A DNA stretch of 64,000 nucleotides from Qipengyuania vulgaris. GTDB taxonomy: Bacteria > Pseudomonadota > Alphaproteobacteria > Sphingomonadales > Sphingomonadaceae. The notes below the pieces were generated by a model. The model was not told the DNA's origin, made no database searches, and saw only the letters and a program-made list of their open reading frames with translations. Below, one piece after another: positions 17,040-25,662 of this stretch. Where the stretch lies: the NCBI RefSeq assembly GCF_009827325.1, contig NZ_WTYC01000001.1:806001-870000 (forward strand). The letters run 5' to 3'. A program made the position numbers and the translations under genes. How positions within the stretch are numbered: position 1 is the first letter of the stretch; every line of letters starts with the position of its first letter.

Positions 17040-18914
17040 ATGATTTCAAAGCTCCTCATCGCCAATCGCGGCGAAATTGCCTGCCGCATCATCCGCACTG
17101 CACGTGAAATGGGGATCGCCACTGTGGCGGTCTATTCCGATGCCGATGCGAAGGCTCTCCATGTGCGCAGCGCGGACGAGGCGGTGCATATCGGCGCCTC
17201 GCCAGCCGCCGAAAGCTATCTGGTGGGCGAGAAGATCATCGCCGCTGCCAAAAGGACCGGCGCGGAGGCGATCCATCCCGGCTACGGCTTCCTGTCCGAA
17301 AACGCAGGTTTCGCGCAGGCGGTGAAGGATGCGGGGCTGATCTGGGTCGGCGCGCCGCCATCCTCGATCCGCGCAATGGGGCTGAAAGACGCGGCCAAGA
17401 AGCTGATGCGCGAAGCGGGCGTTCCGGTCACTCCCGGCTATGACGGCGACGACCAGTCGGCCGAGCGTTTGAAACAGCAAGCCGATTCCATCGGCTATCC
17501 CGTCCTCATCAAGGCGGTCGCAGGCGGCGGCGGCAAGGGAATGCGCAAGGTCGATGCAGCGGAGGATTTCCCGTCCTCGCTCGAAAGCTGCCGGCGCGAG
17601 GCCAGTGCGAGCTTCGGCAATGACGACGTGATCCTTGAAAAATGGATCACATCGCCCCGCCATATCGAGGTACAGATCTTCGGCGACAGCCACGGCGATG
17701 TCGTCCACCTGTTCGAACGCGATTGCAGCCTCCAGCGCCGCCACCAGAAGGTGATCGAGGAAGCCCCCGCCCCCGGCATGGACGAAGCCACGCGCGAGGA
17801 AATCTGCGCTGCCGCCGTGCGCGCCGCCAAGGCAGTTGACTACGAAGGCGCGGGTACGATCGAATTCATCGCCGATGCCAGCGAAGGCCTGCGGGCCGAC
17901 CGCATCTTCTTCATGGAGATGAACACCCGTCTCCAGGTCGAACACCCGGTGACCGAGGAAATCACCGGGGTCGATCTGGTCGAATGGCAGCTCAGGGTCG
18001 CGAGCGGAGAGCCGATCCCGCTCACACAGGACGAACTGTTCATCGACGGCCACGCCATCGAAGCGCGGCTTTATGCCGAAGACCCGGCGGGCGGCTTCCT
18101 GCCCTCGACGGGGCAACTCGAGCATTTCGATCTCGGTGTGCAGGGCCGCATCGAAACCGGCGTCGAGGAAGGCGACATGATATCGCCTTTCTACGATCCG
18201 ATGGTCGCCAAGCTCGTGGTCTGGGGCGAAACACGGGGCGAGGCCATCGACCAGCTTGCCGAGATCGCGGAAGGCGTGGAAATCTGGCCGGTGAAGACCA
18301 ATGCCGCTTTCATCGCCAACTGCCTGCTCGACGAGGATTTCGAGGACGCCAAGCTCGACACCGGCTTCATCGCGGACAAGATCGACACGCTCGTCTCCTC
18401 CGACGAGGCGGACGATGCGATCTGGCAGACCGCCGCGGATTTCATCGCCCTCGCCGAGAGCGAAGATCACGAGGACCTGCCCATCGGCCTGCGCCTCAAC
18501 GCCCCCGGGATGCTTGCGGCCACGCTCACGCACAAGGGCGAAACGCGGACGGTTTCCGCGGCCCAATCGACTGCCGAGACTGCTGCGACGGGCTTCGTCG
18601 ATCCTGCGCGGGCAGTCGTCTTCGCCGACGGGCAGAGCTTCGTATTCGAACGCCAGTCCCGGGGTTCGGGTGCCGCTGCCGCGGGTGACGGTGCCATCCT
18701 TGCCCCCATGCCGGGCAAGGTCATCGCGGTCGATGTGGCCGAAGGCGACAGCGTCACCGCAGGCCAGCGCCTGATGGTGCTCGAAGCGATGAAGATGGAA
18801 CACGCCCTCACCGCCCCCTTCGACGGCACCGTGACCGAGCTTTCCGCCAGCGAAGGCGGGCAGGTCCAGGTGGAAACGGTGCTCTGCGTGGTGGAGCCTG
18901 CAGAAGAGGCCTAG
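17040..18914 (+). CDS. Biotin-dependent acyl-CoA carboxylase alpha subunit (biotin carboxylase + BCCP)
   Basis: This is the ATP-dependent biotin-carboxylating subunit of an acyl-CoA carboxylase. The 624-residue protein begins ISKLLIANRGEIACRIIRTA and has the ATP-grasp loop KAVAGGGGKGMRKV (about residue 155). The carboxylase active-site segment is EMNTRLQVEHPVTE. A bridging BT-like domain follows, then a C-terminal biotinyl domain with LEAMKMEHA (biotinylated Lys near residue 585). No carboxyltransferase beta subunit is in the window, so propionyl-CoA, 3-methylcrotonyl-CoA and acetyl-CoA are all possible. The length fits 3-methylcrotonyl-type alpha subunits slightly better. Confidence 0.9.
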   Translation: MISKLLIANRGEIACRIIRTAREMGIATVAVYSDADAKALHVRSADEAVHIGASPAAESYLVGEKIIAAAKRTGAEAIHPGYGFLSENAGFAQAVKDAGLIWVGAPPSSIRAMGLKDAAKKLMREAGVPVTPGYDGDDQSAERLKQQADSIGYPVLIKAVAGGGGKGMRKVDAAEDFPSSLESCRREASASFGNDDVILEKWITSPRHIEVQIFGDSHGDVVHLFERDCSLQRRHQKVIEEAPAPGMDEATREEICAAAVRAAKAVDYEGAGTIEFIADASEGLRADRIFFMEMNTRLQVEHPVTEEITGVDLVEWQLRVASGEPIPLTQDELFIDGHAIEARLYAEDPAGGFLPSTGQLEHFDLGVQGRIETGVEEGDMISPFYDPMVAKLVVWGETRGEAIDQLAEIAEGVEIWPVKTNAAFIANCLLDEDFEDAKLDTGFIADKIDTLVSSDEADDAIWQTAADFIALAESEDHEDLPIGLRLNAPGMLAATLTHKGETRTVSAAQSTAETAATGFVDPARAVVFADGQSFVFERQSRGSGAAAAGDGAILAPMPGKVIAVDVAEGDSVTAGQRLMVLEAMKMEHALTAPFDGTVTELSASEGGQVQVETVLCVVEPAEEA

Positions 18915-20170
18915 TCTTCGTCCATCTTCTCGCCGAACAGCTCGCCCCGTTCGGAAAACAGCACGAAGACCAGGCTGAGCACGGCAGTGGTCAATAGGGC
19001 TGCGGCCAGCGGGCGCGCGGTGCCGTCATACATATAGCCGATCCAGGCACCCAGCGCCGCCCCGCTCGTCATGCGCAGGAAGCCCTGCGCGCTCGATGCC
19101 GCGCCCGCGATATGGCGGAAGGGCTGGAGCGCGATCGAACCGAAATTTGCACCGATAAAGCCCAGCAGGCTCATATTGGCGGCCATCAGCGGCACGAAGG
19201 TCCACAGGCTTTCGTCCGGCTGGCTGGCGAACCACAGCTGCGCGGCGGCCACGGCAATGAAGGCGAACAGCGCGACATGGCTGACCCGGCGCGCACCGAA
19301 CCGTTCCACGATGCGGCTGTTCGACCAGTTGGCCACAGCCATGCAGCCCGCGCAAATGGCGAATATCAGCGGGAAGTCGTCGCCCGCGCCGAAGGCCTCG
19401 CCGATCAGCTGCTGGCTCGAGTTGATGAAACCGAACAGGCCGCCGAAAACCAGTGCGCTGCCCAGCGTGTAACCGATGGTCTCGCGCAGTGTCACAGCGC
19501 TCTTCATGTTGCGCGATATGGTGGGCAGGTGGATGTCCTGCTTGTCTTCTTCGTGCAGCGTTTCGGGAAGGCGGAAATAAACCCACGCCGTCATGGCCAG
19601 TCCCGCAATGGCCATGGCCCCGAATATCCAGCGCCAGTCGCCGAAGGCCACCAGCACGGCCTGCCCGATGCTGGGCGCCACTGCAGGGACGAGCAGGAAG
19701 ATCACGAAAATCAGGCTCATCATCCGCGCCATCTTGTCCCCGCCCACCCGGTCGCGGATGATGGCAGGGGGAAGCGCAATGATCCCGGCGGCGAAGAAAC
19801 CCTGCGCGGCGCGCAGGATCACCAGCATGTCGAACGTCGTCGCCAAGGCGCAGGCGATGGAAAGAACGATATAGAACGCCAGCGCCACGAACAGCACCGG
19901 CCGCCTGCCATAACGGTCGGCAAAGGCCCCGGGCACCAGCGTGCCGAATCCGGCGGCAAGGAGATAGGCGCCGACCACGAACTGGCGGTCGTTCCCCTGC
20001 GCCCCCAGATCGCCCGCCAGCGCGTCTAGCGCGGGCAGGATGGCATCGATGCCGAAAGCGTTGCAGGCCATCAGCAGCGCCATCATCCAGATCAGCTCAC
20101 GTTCGCCGATCATCGGGCGTTTTGCCTTCTCGGGAAGCGGGCGGGTGGTCGAGGCAGTTCCGTTCTTCAT
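18911..20170 (-). CDS. Bcr/CflA-type MFS drug-efflux transporter
   Basis: This is a 12-helix major-facilitator exporter of the drug:H+ antiporter Bcr/CflA group. The 419-residue protein has the MFS motif GAFADRYGRRPVLF after helix 2. The N-terminal helix reads NAFGIDAILPALDALAGDLG, typical of Bcr/CflA. RAAQGFFAAGIIALPPAIIRD is the helix-4/5 signature. A cytoplasmic N-terminal tail of about 25 polar residues precedes helix 1. The start ATG at 20170 is the only sensible one. The stop overlaps the end of the convergent carboxylase gene by 4 bp. Substrate unknown. Confidence 0.9.
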   Translation of the reverse strand: MKNGTASTTRPLPEKAKRPMIGERELIWMMALLMACNAFGIDAILPALDALAGDLGAQGNDRQFVVGAYLLAAGFGTLVPGAFADRYGRRPVLFVALAFYIVLSIACALATTFDMLVILRAAQGFFAAGIIALPPAIIRDRVGGDKMARMMSLIFVIFLLVPAVAPSIGQAVLVAFGDWRWIFGAMAIAGLAMTAWVYFRLPETLHEEDKQDIHLPTISRNMKSAVTLRETIGYTLGSALVFGGLFGFINSSQQLIGEAFGAGDDFPLIFAICAGCMAVANWSNSRIVERFGARRVSHVALFAFIAVAAAQLWFASQPDESLWTFVPLMAANMSLLGFIGANFGSIALQPFRHIAGAASSAQGFLRMTSGAALGAWIGYMYDGTARPLAAALLTTAVLSLVFVLFSERGELFGEKMDED

Positions 20171-20480
20171 GCCGTGCCCCGCGCTGCAAGCGGTTGACGC
20201 ACGAGCAAGAATTCAGACCCGAGACTTTTCAGGATATCCACGCAAAACCAAGCATTTACGGCCCAAAACGAAAGAGCGCCCGTGACTTTTCGCAGAGGCT
20301 GCCCAGATGCTTCGAAAGGGCTGCCAAAGCCAATGCGGAGGGTCGGGAAGGAAGGTGTGGTCGCGATCATCGCGTGCTCGGTAGCGGGAAGCGTTGCATT
20401 AGGAAACGCTTTTGTCGGGAGCCCGTCCTGACCCCGTTTTTGCGCCGCGAAACCTTCCGGCGACACGCGAAAGCGCCTAC
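20171..20480. other. Intergenic stretch with one stem-loop
   Basis: This 310-bp gap lies between the divergent MFS and dinB genes. I see no ORF with coding character. The one clear structure is an inverted repeat AAGCGTT (20389-20395) / AACGCTT (20405-20411) followed by TT, which could be a small terminator or an operator. The rest should contain promoters for both flanking genes; I could not assign them. Confidence 0.4.
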
Positions 20481-21614
20481 ATGGTGACGATGCCAGAAAG
20501 ACCGGAGGATGAAGGCGGCGACGATGCGGAGGCCGATGGCCTGCGCAAGATCATCCATGTCGACATGGACGCCTTCTTCGCCAGCGTCGAACAGCGCGAC
20601 AATCCGGACTTGCGCGGCAAACCGGTCGCCGTGGGCGGGTCGAGCGGGCGCGGCGTCGTAGCCGCTGCCAGCTACGAGGCACGCAAGTTCGGCGTGAAGA
20701 GCGCCATGCCGAGCGTCACGGCCAAGCGGCTCTGCCCCGATCTCATTTTCTGCAAGGGCCGGTTCGAGGCCTACCGCGAAGTCAGCCAGCAGATCCGCGC
20801 AATCTTCCGCCATCATACCGACCTCGTCGAGCCATTGAGCCTCGACGAGGCCTATCTCGACGTGACCGAGGACAAGCTGGGCTTCGGCAGCGCGACGCGC
20901 ATCGCCGAGCTGATCCGGCAGGAAATTCGCGCCAAGACCAGGCTGACCGCGAGCGCAGGAGTGAGCTACAACAAGTTTCTCGCCAAGCTCGCCAGCGACC
21001 AGAACAAGCCCGACGGGCTATGCGTGATCCGTCCGGGCCAGGGCGCGGATTTCGTGCAATCGCTACCGGTGCGGCGTTTCCACGGCGTCGGCCCCAAGGC
21101 GGAAGAGAAGATGACGCGGCTCGGCATCGCGACCGGCGCGGACCTCGCGGCGAAGGATATTGCCTGGCTGCGCGCGAACTTCGGCAGCTTTGCCGATTAT
21201 CTCTACCGCGCCGCTCGCGGCATCGACCTGAGGCCAGTGCGATCTAGCCGCATCCGCAAATCCGTCGGCGGCGAACGGACCTTCAGCCGAGACCTTTCCT
21301 CCGGCAGCGAACTGCGCGAGACGCTGGAGGACATCATCGACATCGTCTGGGGCCATATCGAACGCGCACAGGCCAGCGGCCGCACCGTGACGCTGAAAAT
21401 GAAATACACCGATTTCCAGATCTTCAGCCGTGCGAAGACGGTCGACAGCCCGATCGCAAGCAGGGCTGAATTCGAAGCGATCGCCCGAAGTCTTCTCGAG
21501 GAAGTATTGCCGTTACCCATGCCGATCCGGCTGATGGGTCTGACGCTGTCGAAGCTGGACCGCAAAGGCGCAGAGGAGCCGAAACGCCCCGATGCGCAGC
21601 TCTCGCTGCTCTAG
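20481..21614 (+). CDS. dinB: DNA polymerase IV
   Basis: This is a Y-family translesion DNA polymerase. The 377-residue product carries the catalytic carboxylate motifs HVDMDAFFASVE (about residues 26-37) and SLDEAYLDV. It also has the KSAMP segment, the helix-hairpin-helix region (VRRFHGVGPKAEEKMTRLG) and the little-finger domain. I prefer the ATG at 20481 (MVTMPERPED) over an upstream TTG at 20412, which has no better ribosome site; a second in-frame ATG at 20490 is possible. No LexA-type box was identified with confidence. Its end overlaps the convergent NUDIX gene by 4 bp. Confidence 0.94.
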   Translation: MVTMPERPEDEGGDDAEADGLRKIIHVDMDAFFASVEQRDNPDLRGKPVAVGGSSGRGVVAAASYEARKFGVKSAMPSVTAKRLCPDLIFCKGRFEAYREVSQQIRAIFRHHTDLVEPLSLDEAYLDVTEDKLGFGSATRIAELIRQEIRAKTRLTASAGVSYNKFLAKLASDQNKPDGLCVIRPGQGADFVQSLPVRRFHGVGPKAEEKMTRLGIATGADLAAKDIAWLRANFGSFADYLYRAARGIDLRPVRSSRIRKSVGGERTFSRDLSSGSELRETLEDIIDIVWGHIERAQASGRTVTLKMKYTDFQIFSRAKTVDSPIASRAEFEAIARSLLEEVLPLPMPIRLMGLTLSKLDRKGAEEPKRPDAQLSLL

Positions 21615-22081
21615 CTCTTTCGGCCCTGCCACAGCTTCAGCCGCTCGCGCGTGCGCGGGCTCAGCGGTTCGGGCAGCGAATGCGTGGGAAAGAAGCGCGC
21701 TTCGATGACTTCGCGCCCATCCGCTTCGGGCATGTCGCTGATGACGCCATCGAACAGATGCGCGGTATGCGGTGCGCCCGATAGCGTTTCCTCGAACGTG
21801 CCGACCAGCTTCAGACCGTCGATCTCGCAGCCGGTCTCTTCCAGCAGTTCGCGGCGGGCGGCTGCGTCGGGCGTTTCGCCATCAGCAATGCCGCCGCCGG
21901 GAAAGAACCATTGCTGCGGCCCGTAGCTGTGCCGGACCAGCAGGATCTGTCCCTCGAAATCGCGCCCCACCACGGTCACCCCGTCGCGCGCCTTGCCGCT
22001 GGCCCGGCGCGTGCGTTCCCGAATGCGGTAGGCGATCTTGAGGGCTAGGCGGTGCAGCGGCGCTGGGATCAGGTGAAGCAT
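21611..22081 (-). CDS. NUDIX hydrolase
   Basis: NUDIX enzymes hydrolyse nucleoside diphosphates linked to another group. The 156-residue protein has an intact NUDIX box GX5EX7REUXEEXGU at about residues 64-86 (GGIADGETPDAAARRELL, then EETGC). The substrate cannot be deduced; relatives clean up damaged nucleotides or cleave sugar nucleotides. It overlaps the end of pgl by 13 bp on the same strand, so the two form a small operon. Confidence 0.88.
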   Translation of the reverse strand: MLHLIPAPLHRLALKIAYRIRERTRRASGKARDGVTVVGRDFEGQILLVRHSYGPQQWFFPGGGIADGETPDAAARRELLEETGCEIDGLKLVGTFEETLSGAPHTAHLFDGVISDMPEADGREVIEARFFPTHSLPEPLSPRTRERLKLWQGRKS

Positions 22082-22689
22082 ACCACCGGCTGTTTAGCGC
22101 CCGAAAGCAGCCTCGCAACCGGCAAATCGTTTTTCCCACCAACTGCTTCGTCGAGCACCGCGCGCTTGTCTTCTCCGCGGATGACGAAGGCGATTGCATC
22201 GCTGTCGAGCAAGGCGGGAAGCGTCAGGCTGATCCGGTCGAAAGGCGCTTCGGGTGGCAGGGGATCGGGCGTCAGGCGGATGATGCGGCGCGCCTCTTCC
22301 AGCTGCGGATAGGTATTGGGAAAGAGCGAGGCGATATGCCCGTCCGCCCCCATTCCGAGCCATGCGAGATCGAAATGGGGCACCTGCTCCATGATCGTCA
22401 ACGTGACCACCTCGGCGCCCGCCGGCTCGAACAGGGCGCGTAGCTTGCCCGTGTTCGACGCCTCGTGATCTTCGGGCACGATGCGGTCGTCACCCGGCCA
22501 CACCACCAGCCGCGACCAGTCGAGATCGGCCTCGAGCAGCCTGGCGATGATGGGGAACGGGGTCGATCCGCCGGGCACGGTTATCGTCACCGGCCCATCG
22601 CGCGATGAAAGAGTCCGTGTCAGCCGGTTCTCAAGCCACTTCGCAATGTCCGCATCGCTGGCGTTCTCGATGATCTCTACGTTTTCCAT
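22069..22689 (-). CDS. pgl: 6-phosphogluconolactonase
   Basis: This enzyme hydrolyses 6-phosphogluconolactone in the pentose phosphate or Entner-Doudoroff route. The 206-residue protein has the SugarP isomerase/lactonase fold with ITVPGGSTPFPIIARL near the start, WPGDDRIVPEDHEASN, and GMGADGHIASLFP, the best-known Pgl signature. It is shorter than many Pgl proteins (about 230-250). The start at 22689 (MENVEII) follows GAGG. A longer reading would run back through the dps terminator, so it is unlikely. No zwf or edd is nearby. Confidence 0.9.
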   Translation of the reverse strand: MENVEIIENASDADIAKWLENRLTRTLSSRDGPVTITVPGGSTPFPIIARLLEADLDWSRLVVWPGDDRIVPEDHEASNTGKLRALFEPAGAEVVTLTIMEQVPHFDLAWLGMGADGHIASLFPNTYPQLEEARRIIRLTPDPLPPEAPFDRISLTLPALLDSDAIAFVIRGEDKRAVLDEAVGGKNDLPVARLLSGAKQPVVCFT

Positions 22690-22707
22690 ACCGGCCTCGA
22701 TACAGCA

Positions 22708-22739
22708 AACCCGCCCGCGGCCAAGCCGCAGGCGGGTTG
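22708..22739 (-). terminator. Intrinsic terminator after dps
   Basis: A hairpin AACCCGCC...GGCGGGTT with an internal CGG/CCG pairing and a short T-run on the minus strand starts 22 bp past the dps stop. It separates dps from pgl. Confidence 0.7.
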
Positions 22740-22760
22740 AATTGCTATGCGCATGGGCGC

Positions 22761-23222
22761 TTACTTGCTGGTCTGGTTGAGGAACCAGATGCGTTCCTCG
22801 CACTGGTCGATCCAGTCGTCCACGATGCCGCTGGTGGCATTGTCCCCGACGTTTTCGGCCTCTTCTTTCACCGTTTCCAGCCGGTCGTGCAGCTTGCGGT
22901 TATCGTCCCGCAGCTCCTTGACCATCGCATCGGCGGTCAGCGTGACATCGTCCTGATCCGCAATCTTGGACTGCTTGGCCACGCTGCCGATAGAGGTGAG
23001 CGTGAATTCATCGTTCTTGCGGACGCGCTCGCCGATATCGTCGACCGTGCCGATCAACTGCGCCGCCTGCTCGTCGAACAGGACATGCAGATCGCGAAAG
23101 CGCGGCCCTGCCACGTGCCAGTGGAAGTTCTTGGTCTTGAAATAGAGCGCGACGGTATCTGCCAGAGCGCCGTTGAGCGCAGTGACAAGACCCGATTTTG
23201 CGTTGTTGCCGAGTTCGGCCAT
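22761..23222 (-). CDS. dps: Dps family ferritin-like DNA-protection protein
   Basis: Dps forms a dodecamer that stores iron at subunit interfaces and protects DNA from oxidative damage. The 153-residue protein carries the ferroxidase signature FHWHVAGPRFRDLHVLFDEQ (about residues 32-51), with the His and Asp/Glu ligands expected. The helix around IGTVDDIGERVR follows. The start ATG at 23222 follows AAGGGA; ten more in-frame codons upstream are not needed. It forms a single-gene unit closed by a terminator. Confidence 0.93.
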   Translation of the reverse strand: MAELGNNAKSGLVTALNGALADTVALYFKTKNFHWHVAGPRFRDLHVLFDEQAAQLIGTVDDIGERVRKNDEFTLTSIGSVAKQSKIADQDDVTLTADAMVKELRDDNRKLHDRLETVKEEAENVGDNATSGIVDDWIDQCEERIWFLNQTSK

Positions 23223-23366
23223 GACGTTTTCCCTTCTGTCTTGAAATCTCAATCAACCAACGAGCGAGATGAGCGCCGGTTTCGTGAAGGGTTTCGAGCG
23301 CTCTGATCGCCTCGCTCGATTAGAGCTTTTTCTCTATTCGATTATTGCGATTTATTCGCATCTGCC

Positions 23367-24687
23367 TCAGGCTGCCCATGGTCCGGTGATGGCAACCGTT
23401 CGGGTCGGAGCGTAGGCGTTGACGAAGAACCATTTGCCATCGGGCGAGAAACACCCGCCAGCCAGTTCCGTCTCGAGCCGCAGGCGGCCAAAGACATAGG
23501 GGTCGCCGGAAGGTGTGATCCCGATCAGCCTGTTGTCGACCACGTCGGTATACTGGTCCTCGCACACGATCAGGTGGCCATTGGGTCCCACAGTCAGGTT
23601 GTCGCCGTAATTGAATTGCTCCTCGTTCTCGCTTTCGAAGAACAGTTCGATCTCGTCGGCCCGGCCGCCCCGCCCGGGGATTAGCTTGAATACCTGCCCG
23701 AGCTTCTTCGCCCCGCCGCTGGTCGAGCAGATGAACAGCTCGTCCGTCCCCATGTGAATACCTTCGCCCCGTGCGATCAGGGCGGCGCCTTGCGCCGCGG
23801 CCCGCTGGCGCAAATCATCCTTCGGTGCTTCCACGTTGTCGAGCGGGAACCACTCAACCGCGTAGCGCCGACCGACCTGCATCCGCGCGCCGTCATGATT
23901 TCGGGTGTCCGGCACTCCGACGATGCGCATCGCCTGCAATTGGCCGCCCCTGGCCAGATCGCCCGGCACCTTGGGAGCGAAGCGATAGAGCACCGAATCG
24001 TCGCGATCCTCGGTCTGGTAGACGAGGCCGGTCGCCGGATCGACGCATGCCGCCTCGTGATTGAAGCGTCCCATCGCCTTGAGCGGAACCGGATCGACAA
24101 GGCCGGGAGCGCCTGCCGGCACCTCGAAGGTCCAGCCGTGGTTCTGTTCCAGCCCGTCGCCATAACGCTGGCCCGGACCGGTCGGCGCTTCCTCGCAGGT
24201 CAGCCAACTGCCCCACGGCGTGACGCCGCCCGAACAGTTGCGGATGGTGCCGCCAAGACTGCGGAATTCGCGTTTCTTCCGGAGCGTTGCCGCATCGAGT
24301 ACGAGCGTGGTGGTGCCACCCGGGGCGAATTCGCCATCCCGCTTGCCGAAGCCTTTCGCAAGGGCACCGCCCGCATGCGTCGGTAGGGACCAGTTCGTGG
24401 TTGCGCACCAGGGCGATCTCACCCCCTGGCAACGGCAGGCAGCCCATCCCGTCGGCCTTGTCGGGAACTGTCCCGCCGTCGTTCATGGCGTCGCCGAGGC
24501 TGGACAGCAGGCGATAGGAAAAGCCCTCTGGCAGATCGAGCAGACCCTGCGGATCGGCAACCAGCGGCCCGTAACCGGCGAAACCGGAAGGCATCGCGCC
24601 CCGCGTCATGCACCCGCTCAATGACAGTGCGGCAAAAGCACTGGCAGTAGCGGACAGGAATTGGCGGCGGTGCAGTTCGGCGGTCAT
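23367..24687 (-). pseudogene. PhoX-like (DUF839) Tat-exported lipoprotein phosphatase, frameshifted
   Basis: The gene encodes a PhoX/DUF839-type alkaline phosphatase in two reading frames. The first part (ATG 24687, ribosome site GGAGAG) has a twin-arginine signal HRRQFLSATASAFAA ending in a lipobox LSGC, and then runs through ALVRNHELVPTDA. The homologous continuation (GGALAKGFGKRDGEF, NCSGGVTPWGSWLTCEE, ...) lies in the +1 frame. The switch falls at about 24370-24385. The downstream part contains family motifs FNHEAACVDP and EGIHMGTDELF and ends normally at 23367. A single extra base explains the break. It may be a true mutation or a sequence error; the rest of both halves looks undecayed. 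Substrates by family are phosphate monoesters, with calcium/iron cofactors. Confidence 0.75.
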
Positions 24688-24730
24688 GTCACTCTCCATT
24701 GGCGCGTTGCCATGCCCATGCGATAGCAAG

Positions 24731-24748
24731 GTGTAAGACAAATGACAG
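24731..24748 (-). promoter_or_regulatory. Pho-box-like site upstream of the PhoX-like gene
   Basis: On the minus strand, CTGTCAT-TTGT-CTTACAC has the layout of a PhoB site (two 7-bp half-sites with a 4-bp spacer). The first half is perfect and the second matches at 4 of 7. It sits 44 bp upstream of the PhoX-like ATG, the position expected for PhoB activation. Confidence 0.5.
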
Positions 24749-24987
24749 CAGCCGCTTGATAGCATGACCCCACTTCTATGCTTTGTGACTGACTGTGCCT
24801 TTTCCCGCCATGATGGTGTGATCGCCGTCACAGCCATCAACGACAATTCCGCAAGTGGCAAATGCCTTGGCGATTAGTTCAACAGTGCGGCCAGCTACGT
24901 GAAACTACACAGTCCGAACTAACCAGAACGGCAGGAATATATGCTTGATCTTGCTAATCCTTCGGGAAAGGAATCTGGAGTAGAATC

Positions 24988-25575
24988 GTGCAAGAACGCC
25001 GTCAAAGTGAGCGGGTCCGTCAGGTTTTCCTACCTGCATGTCTGACCATCAACGAAACGAAGCATGTCGCCGTCATTCGTGATCTCTCTGAATCGGGCAT
25101 TGGTGTCCGCTGCACTATCGCTGCCAAACCGGGACAGCAGGTGAGCGTCCAATGGGGAAGCAATGCACCGCTCGACGGTGTGGTGGGATGGCTCAACGGA
25201 GATCGTCTGGGAATAATCACCGAGTGTTCTCCTATCGCACACAGCGACGGATCGCATCCGCGGGCGAGCCGCTTCGACATTGGTCTACCGGCCGAAGTCC
25301 ATCATCGCGGCGGCTCATCTGCAGTCGAACTCGTCAACCTTTCGACCAAGGGTATGTCCATTGCACACCCCGGCGAACTGCGATTTGGCGATCTGGTCAC
25401 CGTTTGCCTCGGCACCCAGACTTTTGCGGAATGCACCGTGCGCTGGTCCCGGGATGGATCGTCGGGCCTGCTTCTGAAAAACCCGCTGCGGCTGGACGAA
25501 ATAAGGCACATCCTCGAATTGGCGCAGGGAAGCTGGCGCTGGGATGAGATCAAAACCTATAAGGTCGCATCATAG
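24988..25575 (+). CDS. Tandem PilZ-domain protein, putative c-di-GMP receptor
   Basis: PilZ domains bind cyclic di-GMP. The 195-residue protein appears to hold two copies. The first has an N-terminal Arg-rich motif ERRQSERVR and DLSESGIGV (about residues 33-41). The second has RASRFDIGLPAEV and NLSTKGMSI (about residues 115-123). The D/NxSxxG motif is intact in both; the RxxxR motif is clearer in the first. The start is GTG at 24988, preceded by GGAG. It stands alone, and the 300-bp upstream gap is shared with the divergent PhoX-like gene. Output partner unknown. Confidence 0.8.
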   Translation: MQERRQSERVRQVFLPACLTINETKHVAVIRDLSESGIGVRCTIAAKPGQQVSVQWGSNAPLDGVVGWLNGDRLGIITECSPIAHSDGSHPRASRFDIGLPAEVHHRGGSSAVELVNLSTKGMSIAHPGELRFGDLVTVCLGTQTFAECTVRWSRDGSSGLLLKNPLRLDEIRHILELAQGSWRWDEIKTYKVAS

Positions 25576-25662
25576 GATTTCACGCTCTCATCGCAAAAAA
25601 CACGGCCAACAAACCTCTGGATCGCTGAGCGGTTGATTTAGCTCCGAAGGGCCCCCTGGGGG

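Noticed and set aside
17046-18803. 585-codon minus-strand ORF
   Set aside because: It is antisense to the biotin carboxylase gene. Its composition is what reverse GC-rich codons give.
25648-25660. CCCCCTGGGGG palindrome between convergent genes as a terminator
   Set aside because: The arms are short, there is no loop, and there is no T-run.
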